Source of the DNA: Pseudomonas sp. GL-B-19
Lineage (GTDB): Bacteria; Pseudomonadota; Gammaproteobacteria; Pseudomonadales; Pseudomonadaceae
Direction of reading: 5' to 3'
DNA: 64,000 nucleotides
Assembly (NCBI RefSeq): GCF_019956415.1
Contig: NZ_JAHBDK010000015.1
Location: 62,001-126,000 of the forward strand
Each line of letters opens with the position of its first letter. Positions within the stretch are counted from its first letter, which is position 1. Of this stretch, positions 27,135 through 37,500 are shown piece by piece. The notes under the pieces were generated by a model. That model had not been told where the DNA came from. It did not search any database and saw only the letters and a program-made list of their open reading frames with translations. The position numbers and the translations under genes are program-made.

Positions 27135-27887
27135 TTAACTATCGTCCCGCTCGCGGATGTATTCCTCGAGCAGCTTCTTCTCTTCTCCAGAAAGCGAGCG
27201 GCTTTCCAGAAGATCGGCGCGTCGTTCAAAGGTCCTACCAAGGGACTGCTGTAAACGCCAACGCCGGATATGCGCGTGATTGCCACTTAGCAACACGTCG
27301 GGAACACGCTGATCCGCATACACCTCCGGTCGGGTGTAGTGCGGGCAATCCAGCAGACCATCCGTAAAGGAATCTTCCTCGGCGGAGTCCGCATGCCCTA
27401 AAGCTCCAGGCAGCAGTCGTGTAACCGCATCGATCAGGACCATCGCCGGCAGCTCGCCGCCAGACAGTACATAGTCGCCAATCGACCACTCTTCATCGAC
27501 ATGAGTATCTATAAAACGCTCGTCAATGCCTTCATAGCGGCCGGCAATCAGGATCAATGCATCCAGATTCGCCAACTCGCGCACCGCCGACTGAGTCAGT
27601 TGACGGCCTTGGGGGGACAGGTAAATTACCTTCGCCGCCTCCCCGGCTGCTGCCTTGGCCTGAACCAGTGCATCTTCCAGGGGCTTGATCTTCATCACCA
27701 TGCCCGGACCACCGCCAAATGGGCGATCATCCACAGTGTGATGTCGATCCGTCGTGTAGTCTCGCGGGTTCCAACAGGTGAGCTGCAAGAGCCCCTGTTT
27801 CACCGCCCGACTGGTGATGCCGTACTCGCTGATGGCGGAGAACATCTCGGGAAACAAACTGATCACTTCTACGCGCAAGTTAGCCAC
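27135..27887 (-). CDS. trmD: tRNA (guanine37-N1)-methyltransferase
   Basis: A 250-residue SAM-dependent enzyme that methylates G37 of tRNAs to prevent frameshifting. [22 protein letters not shown] at the start, [13 protein letters not shown], and the trefoil-knot segments [37 protein letters not shown] bind SAM. GTG at 27887 starts the canonical MANLRVEV-like N-terminus; the ATG frame from 27953 would overlap rimM. The gene starts 2 bp past the rimM stop. Confidence 0.97.
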   Translation of the reverse strand: MANLRVEVISLFPEMFSAISEYGITSRAVKQGLLQLTCWNPRDYTTDRHHTVDDRPFGGGPGMVMKIKPLEDALVQAKAAAGEAAKVIYLSPQGRQLTQSAVRELANLDALILIAGRYEGIDERFIDTHVDEEWSIGDYVLSGGELPAMVLIDAVTRLLPGALGHADSAEEDSFTDGLLDCPHYTRPEVYADQRVPDVLLSGNHAHIRRWRLQQSLGRTFERRADLLESRSLSGEEKKLLEEYIRERDDS

Positions 27888-27889
27888 GC

Positions 27890-28426
27890 TTAGAAGTCCG
27901 CGTCCCAATCCACCTTCATCTCGCCTGCGGCCAGATCGACAGCCAACACGCATTGCTCCGTATAGGGCAACAGGCGTTCGCGATCATCCAGGCTGCCAGC
28001 GCAAGGCTTGACCACCATTACATCATTGGCGCCGGTTTCCAGAAGATGATCGATTTTCCCGAGCAATTGCCCGAGTTGATCAATAACCTTCAGACCTTCC
28101 AGCTGGTACCAGTAGTACTCGCCGTCGGTCAATTCAGGGAACAGGTTGCGCGGCACACAGATCTCATAACCGGCCAGAAGACGTGCTTCTTCACGATCAT
28201 CAAGACCCTTGAGCTTTGCGACCAGGAACTTGTCGTTCCCACGTCCGCTGACCAGCTCGACCTGTTTCACATTGCCTTCGCGCTTGAGCGTCCAGGTTTT
28301 GTACTGCAACAGGTTTTCAGTCGGATCAGTAAAGGAATACACCTTCACTTCGCCGCGAACGCCATGAACCGAATAAATTTTGCCGATAACGATCAAATCA
28401 TCAGCAACAGCTGGCGTCGCGTTCAT
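27890..28426 (-). CDS. rimM: Ribosome maturation factor RimM
   Basis: A 178-residue 30S assembly factor. [22 protein letters not shown] opens the RimM N-domain, and a C-terminal PRC-barrel ([36 protein letters not shown]) binds S19. It sits between rpsP (5 bp gap) and trmD (2 bp gap). Confidence 0.97.
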   Translation of the reverse strand: MNATPAVADDLIVIGKIYSVHGVRGEVKVYSFTDPTENLLQYKTWTLKREGNVKQVELVSGRGNDKFLVAKLKGLDDREEARLLAGYEICVPRNLFPELTDGEYYWYQLEGLKVIDQLGQLLGKIDHLLETGANDVMVVKPCAGSLDDRERLLPYTEQCVLAVDLAAGEMKVDWDADF

Positions 28427-28431
28427 ATTGC

Positions 28432-28683
28432 TCAGGCCGCAGCCTTAGCCGCGTCCTTCAACAACTGAGCAACACGCTCAGAAGGTTGTGCACCAACGCT
28501 CAGCCAGTAGGCTACGCGCTCTTGGTTCACGGACAGACGGACTTCTTGACCACGAGCAACAGGGTTGAAGAAACCAACCTGTTCCTTGTGCGAACCGTCG
28601 CGCGGGTTGCGGCTGTCGGTTACGGTCAAGTGGTAAAACGGGCGCTTTTTGGAGCCGCCAAGGGCAAGACGGATTGTTAGCAT
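28432..28683 (-). CDS. rpsP: 30S ribosomal protein S16
   Basis: An 83-residue ribosomal protein, [30 protein letters not shown], with the GFFNP motif. First gene of the operon. The 250-bp upstream gap (28684-28933) to ffh should carry the operon promoter and possibly a regulated leader; nothing specific is recognised there. Confidence 0.98.
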   Translation of the reverse strand: MLTIRLALGGSKKRPFYHLTVTDSRNPRDGSHKEQVGFFNPVARGQEVRLSVNQERVAYWLSVGAQPSERVAQLLKDAAKAAA

Positions 28684-28933
28684 GTGAACATCGTTCCTGT
28701 AGTCGGTGCTGCAAATCTAAAGGCACAGCGGGCATAGGTGCCCGAAAGGCCGCATATTCTAAGGAATATCCGGACTTTTGCAAATGTCTTTTTCCGGCGG
28801 CCTATCGGACGCCATCCAGATTTGCTATAGAGCCGTCGTTGAAAACGGCCAGTCAGCTCCCGCCAAGTGCGGGTTTGCTGGAGATCCCACATTGCTGTGG
28901 TACTGCGCCGACATCACTGGCGGCGCGGATTCT

Positions 28934-30310
28934 TTACATTTTCGGCATGCCGCCGCCGGGCAACATACCGCCCATGCCGCGCATCATTTTGGCCATTCCG
29001 CCTTTGGCGGAGAATTTCTTCATCATCTTCTGCATCTGCTTGTGCTGCTTGATCAAGCGACCGATGTCCTGCACCTGAGTGCCGGAACCCATGGCGATCC
29101 GGCGCTTGCGCGAACCGCTGATCATCTCAGGGTCGCGGCGCTCGGCCGGGGTCATGGAGTTGATAATGGCTTCCATCTGCTTGAATTGCTTTTCTGCCGC
29201 ACCCTGGGCATTGCCCATCTGCGCCAGGTTCACACCGCCCATGTTCGGCAGTTTGTCCATGAGCCCGCCGAGGCCGCCCATGTTCTTCATTTGTTGCAAC
29301 TGATCGCGGAAGTCTTCGAGGTCGAAGCCCTTGCCCTTCTTCAGTTTCTTGGCCAGTTTGTCGGCCTTGTCTTTGTCGAGGGTCGCTTCGGCTTGCTCGA
29401 TCAGGCTAAGGACGTCGCCCATGCCGAGGATGCGCGAAGCAATACGCTCAGGGTGGAACGGATCGAGCGCTTCGCTCTTCTCGCCCATACCGATGAACTT
29501 GATCGGCTTGCCGGTGATGGCGCGAACAGACAGGGCGGCACCGCCACGGGCATCGCCGTCGACCTTGGTCAGGATCACGCCGGTCAGCGGCAGCGCATCA
29601 CCAAACGCCTTGGCGGTGTTGGCGGCGTCCTGGCCGGTCATGGCGTCAACCACGAACAGGGTTTCGATCGGATTGATCGCGGCATGCAGCGCCTTGATCT
29701 CGCCCATCATCTCTTCGTCGATGTGCAAACGACCGGCGGTATCGACGATGACCACGTCGATGAATTTCAGTTTTGCTTCTTTAATAGCCGCTTGCGCGAT
29801 GTCGACCGGCTTCTGACTCAGGTCAGACGGGAAGAAGGTAACACCGACTTCACCGGCGAGCATTTCCAGCTGTTTGATGGCCGCTGGACGGTAAACGTCC
29901 GCCGACACGACCATGACCGACTTCTTCTTGCGCTCTTTAAGGAAGCGCGCAAGCTTGCCGGCGGTGGTGGTTTTACCCGCACCCTGCAAACCGGCCATCA
30001 GGATCACGGCAGGTGGAACGGCGCTCAGGTTCAGGTCTTCGTTGGCCGCGCCCATCAGGCTTTCGAGCTCGGCCTGGACGATCTTCACAAAGGCCTGGCC
30101 CGGCGTCAGGCTGCGCGACACCTCGGTGCCGACAGCGCGTTCCTTGACCGAATTGACGAAGTCTTTGACCACTGGCAAGGCGACGTCGGCTTCGAGCAAC
30201 GCCATGCGCACTTCACGCAGGGTGTCTTTGATGTTGTCTTCGGTCAGCTTGGCCTTGCCGGTGACATGGCGCAGCGTCTGCGAGAGACGGTCGGTTAAGT
30301 TTTCAAACAT
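28934..30310 (-). CDS. ffh: Signal recognition particle protein Ffh
   Basis: A 458-residue SRP GTPase that delivers nascent membrane proteins with 4.5S RNA to FtsY. The N domain is followed by the G domain (GLQGAGKTTTAGKL, DTAGRLHIDEEMM, TKVDGDARGGA). A Met-rich M domain (KQMEAIINSM...KMMRGMGGMLPGGGMPKM) binds signal peptides. It is transcribed in the same direction as the rpsP operon. Confidence 0.98.
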   Translation of the reverse strand: MFENLTDRLSQTLRHVTGKAKLTEDNIKDTLREVRMALLEADVALPVVKDFVNSVKERAVGTEVSRSLTPGQAFVKIVQAELESLMGAANEDLNLSAVPPAVILMAGLQGAGKTTTAGKLARFLKERKKKSVMVVSADVYRPAAIKQLEMLAGEVGVTFFPSDLSQKPVDIAQAAIKEAKLKFIDVVIVDTAGRLHIDEEMMGEIKALHAAINPIETLFVVDAMTGQDAANTAKAFGDALPLTGVILTKVDGDARGGAALSVRAITGKPIKFIGMGEKSEALDPFHPERIASRILGMGDVLSLIEQAEATLDKDKADKLAKKLKKGKGFDLEDFRDQLQQMKNMGGLGGLMDKLPNMGGVNLAQMGNAQGAAEKQFKQMEAIINSMTPAERRDPEMISGSRKRRIAMGSGTQVQDIGRLIKQHKQMQKMMKKFSAKGGMAKMMRGMGGMLPGGGMPKM

Positions 30311-30505
30311 TGCGCGATCCTTTCAGGCCCTGTGTAGACCGGGATAATGGCGGCCCAGACCGGAATAAACATGTGCTCGGCGAGCCTGCGGCGTGGGCAG
30401 GTCGCGGATTATAGCGAAGACTGCGTCTGGCGGACACCTCACACTTTCGTGCAGCGGGGGTTCTATGCCAAACTCAGCGCCTTTCGGGCTTGCCTAACAG
30501 GATTT

Positions 30506-31318
30506 ATGCTCCCCTTGTCACCCAGTTTGCTTACCACTCTCGCCGCCGCCTGCTTATATGCCGCTGCGACTCTTTATCAGGGCTCTCGTCTGGCCACCGG
30601 CGCCAAGGCGAACAAGCGCCTGCTGGTCACGCTCGGCGTGCTGGCTGTCCTGGCTCACAGCGCCAGCCTGTTCACCTACCTGCTGACGCCGATCGGCCTG
30701 GGCCTGGACTTTTTCAGCGCCGCCAGTCTGATTGCCGCCGCAGTCATCGCGCTGACCCTGCTGGCCTGCTCGCGGATCCCGGTGGAAAACCTGCTGATAT
30801 TGCTGTTCCCGCTGGGGGCCACGACCGTACTGTTGGCGCAGTTCGCCCCGGCCGGCACCGTACAGATCATCGACGAAGAACCAGGCATCCTCGCCCATAT
30901 CCTGCTGTCGATCCTCGCTTACGGCATGTTCACCATTGCGGCGTTCCAGTCCTTGTTACTGCTGGTTCAGGACCATCAACTCAAGCACAAACATCCCTCA
31001 GGGCTGATCAGGAACTTCCCGCCGCTGCAAACCATGGAAAGCCTGCTGTTCGGTTTCCTGTGGGCCGGCTGGACCCTGCTATCGTTGTCATTGATCTCCG
31101 GCTGGCTGTTTGTCGACAACCTGTTCGCCCAGCACCTGGTGCATAAAACCTTGCTGGCGTGCCTGGCCTGGATTGTCTTCAGTGTGCTGCTGTGGGGCCG
31201 TAACCGTCTCGGCTGGCGCGGACACAAGGCAATTCGCTGGACCCTGGCCGGTTTCTGCCTGCTGATGCTGGCGTATTTCGGCAGCAAGCTGGTTCGTGAA
31301 TACATCCTGCATATCTGA
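30506..31318 (+). CDS. ypjD: Cytochrome c assembly / CcsA-domain inner-membrane protein (YpjD-like)
   Basis: A 270-residue integral membrane protein with about eight helices. The CcsA/YpjD core includes FTYLLTPIGLGLDFFSAASL and ILLSILAYGMFTIAAFQSLLLLVQDHQLK. WAGWTLLSLSLISGWLFVDN and HKTLLACLAWIVF carry conserved Trp and His; in true CcsA/CcmC proteins such His residues bind haem. YpjD itself has no settled function. The ATG at 30506 is chosen because the frame from 30347 would read through a non-coding leader. It is divergent from ffh and lies 12 bp before the CorB-like gene. Confidence 0.88.
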   Translation: MLPLSPSLLTTLAAACLYAAATLYQGSRLATGAKANKRLLVTLGVLAVLAHSASLFTYLLTPIGLGLDFFSAASLIAAAVIALTLLACSRIPVENLLILLFPLGATTVLLAQFAPAGTVQIIDEEPGILAHILLSILAYGMFTIAAFQSLLLLVQDHQLKHKHPSGLIRNFPPLQTMESLLFGFLWAGWTLLSLSLISGWLFVDNLFAQHLVHKTLLACLAWIVFSVLLWGRNRLGWRGHKAIRWTLAGFCLLMLAYFGSKLVREYILHI

Positions 31319-31330
31319 CGAGCGGCATTA

Positions 31331-32566
31331 ATGGACGACTTGCCCCTAGGGCCGATGCTCGCGGTATTGGCCCTGCTGATTTTATGGTCGGGGCTGTTTA
31401 CCGCCATCGAAGTGGCACAACAGCAGTTGCTGGCCCAGCGGACTGCCTCGCGCTCGAGCGACAAGCCGGTGGCGAAGCTGAGCTTTCCACTCAACAGTCT
31501 GATCTTCTGCAATACCCTGTGCCGTGCGCTGGTGATGGTCATCAGCACCTTGCTGGCGATTTTCACCTGGGCGGGCAACGGTCCATGGGTCGCCTGCGCC
31601 GGCGCCGGCGCCGCTCTCCTGGTGTTCGCCGACTACCTGCCACGCACCCTCGCCTCTCGCTACCCTGACGCGGTGCTGAACCTGGGCAACACCTTGCTCG
31701 GCGCACCACTGAAAATCATCTACCCGGCCGCCTGGCTGCTCAATGGCCTCAGCCAGTTGCTGATGCGACCGTTCGCCCGCAAAGTCAAAGTGGTGCAGCA
31801 GAGCGAAGACGAAACACCGACGGATCGAAACGACGATCACGACCATAGCGTCTGCCGCCCGCACCCACTGTCCGGCATCCACGCGCTGGACAACATCACG
31901 GTCAACGACATTCTGGTGCCGCGCAGTGACGTCGACGGCATCAACCTCGACGACCCGATTGAAGAAATCATCGAGCAGTTGCGCCACAACAAACGCACGC
32001 GTCTGCCGGTATTCCACAGTGACATCAACCAGGTCGAAGCGGTCCTCAACACCCGATACATCCGTCACTTGCTGCCCGATGCCAGCCTGACGATGGAAGC
32101 GCTGCGGGCGGCCAGCCATGACCCTTATTTCGTCCCGGAAAGCACTCCATTGCAGCTGCAATTGCTGAATTTTCACAAGCAGCAGCGGCGTTTGGGCATG
32201 GTGGTCGACGAGTACGGTGAAGTGCTTGGTATCGTCACCCTGGAAGACATTCTTGAAGAAATCGTCGGCGAATTCGAAAGCCAGCACAGCCTGGACAACC
32301 CGCACATCCATCCTCAGGCCGACGGACGTCTGGTGATCGAGGGTGCGGCGTCGATTCGCGAACTGAACAAAAGCCTGGGCTGGCATCTGCCCAGCGATGG
32401 CCCGAAAACCCTTAACGGGTTGGTGACCGAAGCCCTTGAGACGATTCCGGACAGCGCGGTATGCCTGAAGATCGGTCGCTATCGTCTGGAGATTCTGGAA
32501 ACGGAAGACAACCGCGTCACGCGGGTGCTGATCTGGCATACCAGCTCAGTTCCAGTGGTCATATAA
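31331..32566 (+). CDS. CNNM/CorB-family membrane protein with CBS domains and CorC_HlyC domain
   Basis: A 411-residue protein: an N-terminal DUF21 (CNNM) membrane domain with three to four helices, two CBS domains (HALDNITVNDILVPRSDVDGI; LVDEYGEVLGIVTLEDILEEIVGE), and a C-terminal CorC_HlyC transporter-associated domain (DGRLVIEGAASIRELNKSLGWHLP). Members (CorB/YfjD, MpfA) export or regulate Mg2+ and related cations. It follows the ypjD-like gene after 12 bp and is probably co-transcribed. Confidence 0.9.
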   Translation: MDDLPLGPMLAVLALLILWSGLFTAIEVAQQQLLAQRTASRSSDKPVAKLSFPLNSLIFCNTLCRALVMVISTLLAIFTWAGNGPWVACAGAGAALLVFADYLPRTLASRYPDAVLNLGNTLLGAPLKIIYPAAWLLNGLSQLLMRPFARKVKVVQQSEDETPTDRNDDHDHSVCRPHPLSGIHALDNITVNDILVPRSDVDGINLDDPIEEIIEQLRHNKRTRLPVFHSDINQVEAVLNTRYIRHLLPDASLTMEALRAASHDPYFVPESTPLQLQLLNFHKQQRRLGMVVDEYGEVLGIVTLEDILEEIVGEFESQHSLDNPHIHPQADGRLVIEGAASIRELNKSLGWHLPSDGPKTLNGLVTEALETIPDSAVCLKIGRYRLEILETEDNRVTRVLIWHTSSVPVVI

Positions 32567-32727
32567 GCCCCTTGTTCAATCGTTAGGCACCTTCCTATAA
32601 TCGGGGCGCTTACCCAAGCCCCGCCTCACTCCAGTGCTACCCGCACTCCGCTGCAAAACCCACATCCCTGGGTGTTCGACCATAATAATTCGCTCCACTG
32701 GGGCACATGACTGTCAGGGATAACCGC

Positions 32728-34044
32728 ATGACGACCAGCACGACTTATACCGAAACCACGCCCGCGCAACCGACGAACTCCGCCACCCGGGTGGCCACCG
32801 CGAGTTTCATCGGCACCGCCATCGAGTTTTACGACTTCTACGTATACGCCACCGCAGCAGCGTTGGTGATCGGGCCGGTGTTCTTTCCGCAGACCTCCGG
32901 TACCGCCCAAATGTTGTCGGCGTTTCTCACCTTCGGCATCGCCTTTCTTGCGCGGCCGCTGGGTTCTGCACTGTTCGGCCACTTCGGTGACCGCATCGGG
33001 CGAAAATCGACTCTCGTCGCCTCGCTGCTGCTGATGGGCGTCTGCACCACGCTGATCGGCGTATTGCCGGGCTACGACAGCATTGGCGCCTGGGCGCCGA
33101 TCCTGCTTTGCGTGCTGCGCTTCGGCCAAGGCTTGGGGCTGGGCGGTGAATGGGGTGGTGCGGCGCTGCTGGCCACGGAAAACGCGCCCAAAGGTAAGCG
33201 CGCCTGGTTCGGCATGTTCCCGCAGCTTGGTCCTTCGATTGGCTTTCTGGCGGCAAACGGCCTGTTCCTGACCTTGGCCATGACCCTGAACGACGAGCAG
33301 TTCCGCTCATGGGGCTGGCGAATTCCATTCCTGCTCAGCGCCGTACTGGTGATGGTCGGGTTGTACGTGCGCCTCAAGCTCCACGAAACCCCGGTGTTCG
33401 CCAATGCCATGGCCCGTCAGGAACGGGTGAAAATCCCGCTGGTCGAGCTGTTCAGCCAATACTGGGCACCGATGCTGCTGGGCGCTGGCTCGATGGTGGT
33501 GTGCTATGCGCTGTTCTATATCTCGACGGTGTTTTCGCTGAGCTATGGCGTGTCGACCCTCGGTTACACCCGTGAAACCTTCCTCGCCTTACTGTGCTTC
33601 GCGGTGCTGTTCATGGCCGCCGCAACGCCATTGTCGGCGTGGGCCAGCGACCGTTACGGGCGCAAACCGGTGCTGATCATCGGTGGCGTGTTAGCGATTC
33701 TGTCCGGATTCTTGATGGAACCGCTGCTGACTCACGGCTCGACCTGGGGTGTGGCGCTGTTTCTGTGCATCGAACTGTTTCTGATGGGCGTGACGTTTGC
33801 ACCGATGGGTGCGCTGCTGCCGGAGCTGTTTCCGACTCACGTTCGCTATACCGGTGCGTCGGCGGCCTACAACCTGGGTGGGATCGTCGGTGCCTCGGCG
33901 GCGCCGTTCTTTGCGCAGAAACTGGTGGCGATGGGTGGTTTGAGTTATGTCGGGGGGTATGTGTCGGCGGCGGCGGTGCTGAGCCTGATTGCGGTGCTGT
34001 GCCTGAAGGAGACGCGTCACAACGATTTGAATCGGGTTGCCTGA
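32728..34044 (+). CDS. MFS transporter, metabolite:H+ symporter (MHS) family
   Basis: A 438-residue, 12-helix major-facilitator protein. The MHS signature SFIGTAIEFYDFYVYATAA begins helix 1, and the loop between helices 2 and 3 contains the MFS motif GDRIGRKSTL. LRFGQGLGLGGEWGGAALLATE is also a diagnostic MHS block. Family members take up shikimate, alpha-ketoglutarate, proline/betaine or similar solutes; the substrate is not deducible here. The ATG at 32728 has an AGGG ribosome site and is preferred over 32707. It appears monocistronic. Confidence 0.88.
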   Translation: MTTSTTYTETTPAQPTNSATRVATASFIGTAIEFYDFYVYATAAALVIGPVFFPQTSGTAQMLSAFLTFGIAFLARPLGSALFGHFGDRIGRKSTLVASLLLMGVCTTLIGVLPGYDSIGAWAPILLCVLRFGQGLGLGGEWGGAALLATENAPKGKRAWFGMFPQLGPSIGFLAANGLFLTLAMTLNDEQFRSWGWRIPFLLSAVLVMVGLYVRLKLHETPVFANAMARQERVKIPLVELFSQYWAPMLLGAGSMVVCYALFYISTVFSLSYGVSTLGYTRETFLALLCFAVLFMAAATPLSAWASDRYGRKPVLIIGGVLAILSGFLMEPLLTHGSTWGVALFLCIELFLMGVTFAPMGALLPELFPTHVRYTGASAAYNLGGIVGASAAPFFAQKLVAMGGLSYVGGYVSAAAVLSLIAVLCLKETRHNDLNRVA

Positions 34045-34053
34045 CAGGCCGCC

Positions 34054-34136
34054 ATCGCGAGCAAGCTCGCTCCCACAGGGGACCGCGTTCCAACAGAAAG
34101 AATGCGATTCAATGTGGGAGCGAGTTTGCCCGCGAT
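34054..34136. repeat. REP inverted pair
   Basis: Imperfect inverted arms at 34054-34077 and 34113-34136 between the MHS gene and convergent purT. The right arm carries CGAGTTTGCCCGCGAT instead of CGAGCCTGCTCGCGAT, so the two halves have diverged. Confidence 0.85.
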
Positions 34137-34149
34137 AGCCGCGCCTCGG

Positions 34150-35331
34150 TTACAGCTCTACCACGACAGCCTGAGAAGCGCGGGTAGCCTTGGCGCGAGC
34201 CAATTCAATCGACTCATCCCGCGCCAACGCCACACCCATCCGGCGCTGACCATTCACCTCTGGCTTGCCAAACAGACGCAACGCCGTGTCCGGCTCGCTC
34301 AACGCAGCACCCAGGTTGGCGAAAACGGTCTGGGTCGACTGTCCTTCCACCAGAATTACCGCTGAAGCCGAAGGCCCGAACTGGCGGATCAACGGAATCG
34401 GCAGCCCCAGAATCGCCCGCGCGTGCAGCGCGAACTGCGACAGGTCCTGAGAAATCAGGGTCACCAGGCCAGTGTCATGCGGGCGCGGCGAGACTTCGCT
34501 GAACCACACCTGATCACCTTTGATGAACAACTCGACGCCAAACAAACCACGACCGCCCAACGCCTCGGTGACAGCTTTGGCCACGCGCTCGGACTCAGCC
34601 AAAGCAATCGGACTCATGGCTTGTGGCTGCCAGGATTCCTGATAATCGCCCTTCTCCTGACGGTGACCGACCGGCGCACAGAACGTGGTGCCGCCGACAT
34701 GACGCACTGTCAGCAGGGTGATTTCGTAATCGAAGTCGATGAAGCCTTCGATGATCACACGCCCTTTACCGGCGCGACCGCCCTCTTGCGCATAGTCCCA
34801 CGCAGTTTTGACGTCATCAGTGCTACGCAACAGGCTCTGACCTTTGCCCGAGGAACTCATCACCGGCTTGACCACGCACGGGAAGCCGAGGTCTTCGACC
34901 GCTTTGCTGTAATCCTCAAAGGTGTCGGCGAAGTGGTACGGCGAGGTCGGCAGGTCCAGCTCTTCGGCGGCCAGGCGACGGATGCCTTCGCGGTTCATGG
35001 TCAGTTGTGCAGCCCGCGCGGTCGGAATCACGGTGAAGCCTTCAGCTTCCAGTTCGACCAGGGTGGCGGTGGCGATGGCTTCGATTTCCGGCACGATGAA
35101 GTGCGGTTTCTCGGCTTCGATCACTGCACGCAGGGCAGCGCCATCGAGCATGTTGATCACGTGGCTGCGATGTGCGACTTGCATGGCCGGCGCGTTGGCG
35201 TAACGATCCACGGCAATTACTTCAACGCCCAGGCGTTGCAGCTCGATCACCACTTCCTTGCCCAACTCACCACAGCCACACAGCAATACGCGGGTCGCGG
35301 TTGGCGACAATGGAGTTCCGATACGGGTCAT
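34150..35331 (-). CDS. purT: Formate-dependent phosphoribosylglycinamide formyltransferase 2
   Basis: A 393-residue ATP-grasp enzyme that formylates GAR with formate and ATP in purine synthesis. [31 protein letters not shown] at the start, [14 protein letters not shown] (ATP-binding loop), and [25 protein letters not shown] complete the fold. It complements the glutamine-dependent PurL encoded later in the window, though at another pathway step. Monocistronic. Confidence 0.96.
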   Translation of the reverse strand: MTRIGTPLSPTATRVLLCGCGELGKEVVIELQRLGVEVIAVDRYANAPAMQVAHRSHVINMLDGAALRAVIEAEKPHFIVPEIEAIATATLVELEAEGFTVIPTARAAQLTMNREGIRRLAAEELDLPTSPYHFADTFEDYSKAVEDLGFPCVVKPVMSSSGKGQSLLRSTDDVKTAWDYAQEGGRAGKGRVIIEGFIDFDYEITLLTVRHVGGTTFCAPVGHRQEKGDYQESWQPQAMSPIALAESERVAKAVTEALGGRGLFGVELFIKGDQVWFSEVSPRPHDTGLVTLISQDLSQFALHARAILGLPIPLIRQFGPSASAVILVEGQSTQTVFANLGAALSEPDTALRLFGKPEVNGQRRMGVALARDESIELARAKATRASQAVVVEL

Positions 35332-35420
35332 CTCAGGTCCTCAAGAAGCGGATCATCGAGGGAAGCGCGCTTCCCATGGGGAGAAAGCGCGGCATTTTAC
35401 ATGAACCAGAGGGTTTGGCT

Positions 35421-35888
35421 TCAGCTGACGAGGGCCTGTTTGCGCAAGCGCCAGGCCATGATCAGCCACACGGCGGTCACGCCAGCGAACTTCGAGCCCA
35501 TGGCAGTGAGGATCACACCGGGGGTGAAGGCGTCGATCATGCCGAAGAAGATGAAGGTATCGAGGGGAATGCTCAGCGCCGAACTTATCCACAGACGATC
35601 ATGCAACGGGCGTTTGGTGATGCTGAACACCAGCCAGTCGATGCACTCGGACACCGCGAACGCCGTGGCGCTGGCCAACGCGATGGACGGATCGGAGGTG
35701 ACGTAGGACAACACCAACGCGGCCAGCATAGCTGCGATGGCGCCGTGGCCGAAGCGGGTCTGCACCATGTCGCGGAGCACGAACACCAGACCACCCCAGG
35801 CCGACCAGATGATGTCGAGGTGCGGGGCGGTGGAAAAGGCGTAGTTGATCAGCACGACGCTGCTGATGTAGGCGATCAGGAAGAGCAT
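35421..35888 (-). CDS. VUT family protein (queuosine precursor transporter-like)
   Basis: A 155-residue membrane protein with about five helices. SECIDWLVFSITKR and GMIDAFTPGVILTAMGSKFAG match YhhQ-like DUF165/VUT proteins, which transport queuosine precursors such as preQ0/preQ1. The protein is shorter than E. coli YhhQ, typical for this Pseudomonas sub-family. No preQ riboswitch is visible upstream. Confidence 0.75.
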   Translation of the reverse strand: MLFLIAYISSVVLINYAFSTAPHLDIIWSAWGGLVFVLRDMVQTRFGHGAIAAMLAALVLSYVTSDPSIALASATAFAVSECIDWLVFSITKRPLHDRLWISSALSIPLDTFIFFGMIDAFTPGVILTAMGSKFAGVTAVWLIMAWRLRKQALVS

Positions 35889-35974
35889 GGGCCGTGGGGA
35901 TACCTGTCAATTTGGCGCACAGGGTACTTCAGGAGACAGGATGGACCAAGAGCGGAGGTGGCAGTGATGGCCTC

Positions 35975-36066
35975 TTCGCGAGCAGGCTCGCTCCCACATT
36001 AGTTCAGTGTTGCTCACACATGATATGGACAACATCAGTCAATGTGGGAGCGAGCCTGCTCGCGAA
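35975..36066. repeat. REP inverted pair
   Basis: Perfect 24-nt arms at 35975-35998 and 36043-36066 (TTCGCGAGCAGGCTCGCTCCCACA and its complement) between the DUF1289 and VUT genes. Confidence 0.9.
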
Positions 36067-36075
36067 GGCCGCACC

Positions 36076-36291
36076 TCATTTATCCGATTTTGCTCCGATC
36101 ATCCAGATCAACCCGCTGGATTTTGCACGCTCATGACACAACCCCAACACCTTACGGCGCTCTTCGTTGTCCATTCGGCTCCAACGGGTAATCTCTTCCA
36201 CCGTGCGCTGACACCCGGTGCAAATGTCATCGTCATCCAATGCGCAAATATTCACACAGGGCGATGGCACCGGTCGTTCAGTGGTGTTCAT
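36076..36291 (-). CDS. DUF1289 domain protein
   Basis: A 71-residue protein with a four-cysteine motif (PSPCVNIC, then ICTGCQRT) spaced like a small metal site, followed by the conserved [18 protein letters not shown]1289 proteins are common near oxidoreductase or Fe-S genes; the function is unknown. It overlaps the upstream gamma-carbonic anhydrase stop by 4 bp, so the two are coupled. Confidence 0.85.
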   Translation of the reverse strand: MNTTERPVPSPCVNICALDDDDICTGCQRTVEEITRWSRMDNEERRKVLGLCHERAKSSGLIWMIGAKSDK

Positions 36292-36812
36292 TCTTCCTGC
36301 TCGACCAGATCACGGGCATAGCGCTGCGAGTTATGCACATAGTGAGCGGCACTGGCCTCCAGCATCTTTTTCTGCGGCTCAGTCAGTTCACGCACCACTT
36401 TCCCCGGCGAGCCCATGACCAGCGAACCATCGGGAATCTCCTTGCCCTCGCCAATCAGCGAATTGGCGCCGATGATGCAGTTTTTGCCAATTTTCGCGCC
36501 GTTCAGAATGACCGCGTTTATACCGATCAAGCTGTAATCACCCACGGTGCAACCATGCAGCATGGCGTTATGGCCAATGGTCACGCCGGTGCCGATGGTC
36601 AGCGGGTAGCCCATGTCGGTGTGCATCACCGTGCCGTCCTGAACATTGCTGTTCTTGCCGATCAGGATCAGTTCGTTATCGCCCCGCAGCACGGCGTTGA
36701 ACCAGACATTGGCGCCCTCTTCCAGTTTGACCTTGCCCACCAGCACAGCATTGGGTGCGACCCAGCTCTGCGGATGGGTTTCGACGCGGGCGTCGCCCAG
36801 GCGATATTTCAT
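36288..36812 (-). CDS. Gamma-class carbonic anhydrase family protein (YrdA-like)
   Basis: A 174-residue left-handed beta-helix (hexapeptide repeats) protein. Metal-site histidines appear in [13 protein letters not shown] and [24 protein letters not shown] ([22 protein letters not shown]) runs of I-G-x-x repeats define the trimer. YrdA/CaiE-like proteins bind Zn or Fe, but catalytic activity is often unproven. The ATG at 36812 ([11 protein letters not shown]) is chosen over a frame start at 36827. Confidence 0.9.
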   Translation of the reverse strand: MKYRLGDARVETHPQSWVAPNAVLVGKVKLEEGANVWFNAVLRGDNELILIGKNSNVQDGTVMHTDMGYPLTIGTGVTIGHNAMLHGCTVGDYSLIGINAVILNGAKIGKNCIIGANSLIGEGKEIPDGSLVMGSPGKVVRELTEPQKKMLEASAAHYVHNSQRYARDLVEQEE

Positions 36813-36877
36813 TCTTGTTGTCCTCAAGGCCAGGCAGGCTCATACACAGCACGGTTCACGCCATACGAACGATGGCT

Positions 36878-37477
36878 TCAGATGTTGATAAAACTCTTGG
36901 GCGGTTGATGCAGGCTGATTTTCGCGTCATAGAGCAGGTTGATCAACTCGACGATCATAATCGCCGTCAGGCCCCAGATTTTGAATTCACCATAACGGTA
37001 ACTTGGCACGTACCAGCTACGGCCCTGGTAATCGATGCGATGGGTGTGTTCGCGCGGGTCCTTGCGGAAGAATTCCAGCGGCACACTAAAGACGGCAGCT
37101 ATCTCGGCATCGTTGGCCCGATACTCTACAAAATCCGGAATCACCCCGACATAAGGCGTGACCTTGATGCCGTGCAATGAGATCAGCGGGCTAAGCGGGC
37201 CGATCACTTCAACCAGACCTGGCGGCAGGCCGATTTCTTCTTCGGCCTCACGTAGCGCGGTGAAAATCAGGTCAGGGTCCTCGGGATCGCGTCGACCGCC
37301 GGGAAAGGCCACTTCACCACCATGGGTCGAGAGCCCGCTGGCGCGCAGGGTCAGAACCAGTTCCGGTTCATCACTGCGAGTGATGGGCACCAATACCGCG
37401 GCTTCAGGGAAACGTTTGTCGGTTTCCAGTGTGCGTGGAGTGTGGTTGCTTACTCGATGCAGTAGCTCGTCCAGCAT
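36878..37477 (-). CDS. Nudix hydrolase, CoA pyrophosphatase (NudL-type)
   Basis: A 199-residue Nudix protein. The UPF0035/CoAse signature appears as LTLRASGLSTHGGEVAFPGG just before the Nudix box (GGRRDPEDPDLIFTALREAEEEIGL). CoA pyrophosphatases split CoA into 3',5'-ADP and 4'-phosphopantetheine. The start at 37477 leaves out the upstream residues encoded within the palindrome. It is the first gene of a likely Nudix, gamma-CA, DUF1289 set (66 bp to the next gene). Confidence 0.87.
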   Translation of the reverse strand: MLDELLHRVSNHTPRTLETDKRFPEAAVLVPITRSDEPELVLTLRASGLSTHGGEVAFPGGRRDPEDPDLIFTALREAEEEIGLPPGLVEVIGPLSPLISLHGIKVTPYVGVIPDFVEYRANDAEIAAVFSVPLEFFRKDPREHTHRIDYQGRSWYVPSYRYGEFKIWGLTAIMIVELINLLYDAKISLHQPPKSFINI

Positions 37478-37500
37478 GAGACTTCTCGATTTATTAGCCG

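Noticed and set aside
35889..36000. PreQ1 riboswitch upstream of the VUT gene
   Set aside because: No preQ1-type pseudoknot core or aptamer was found; only a REP repeat lies upstream.
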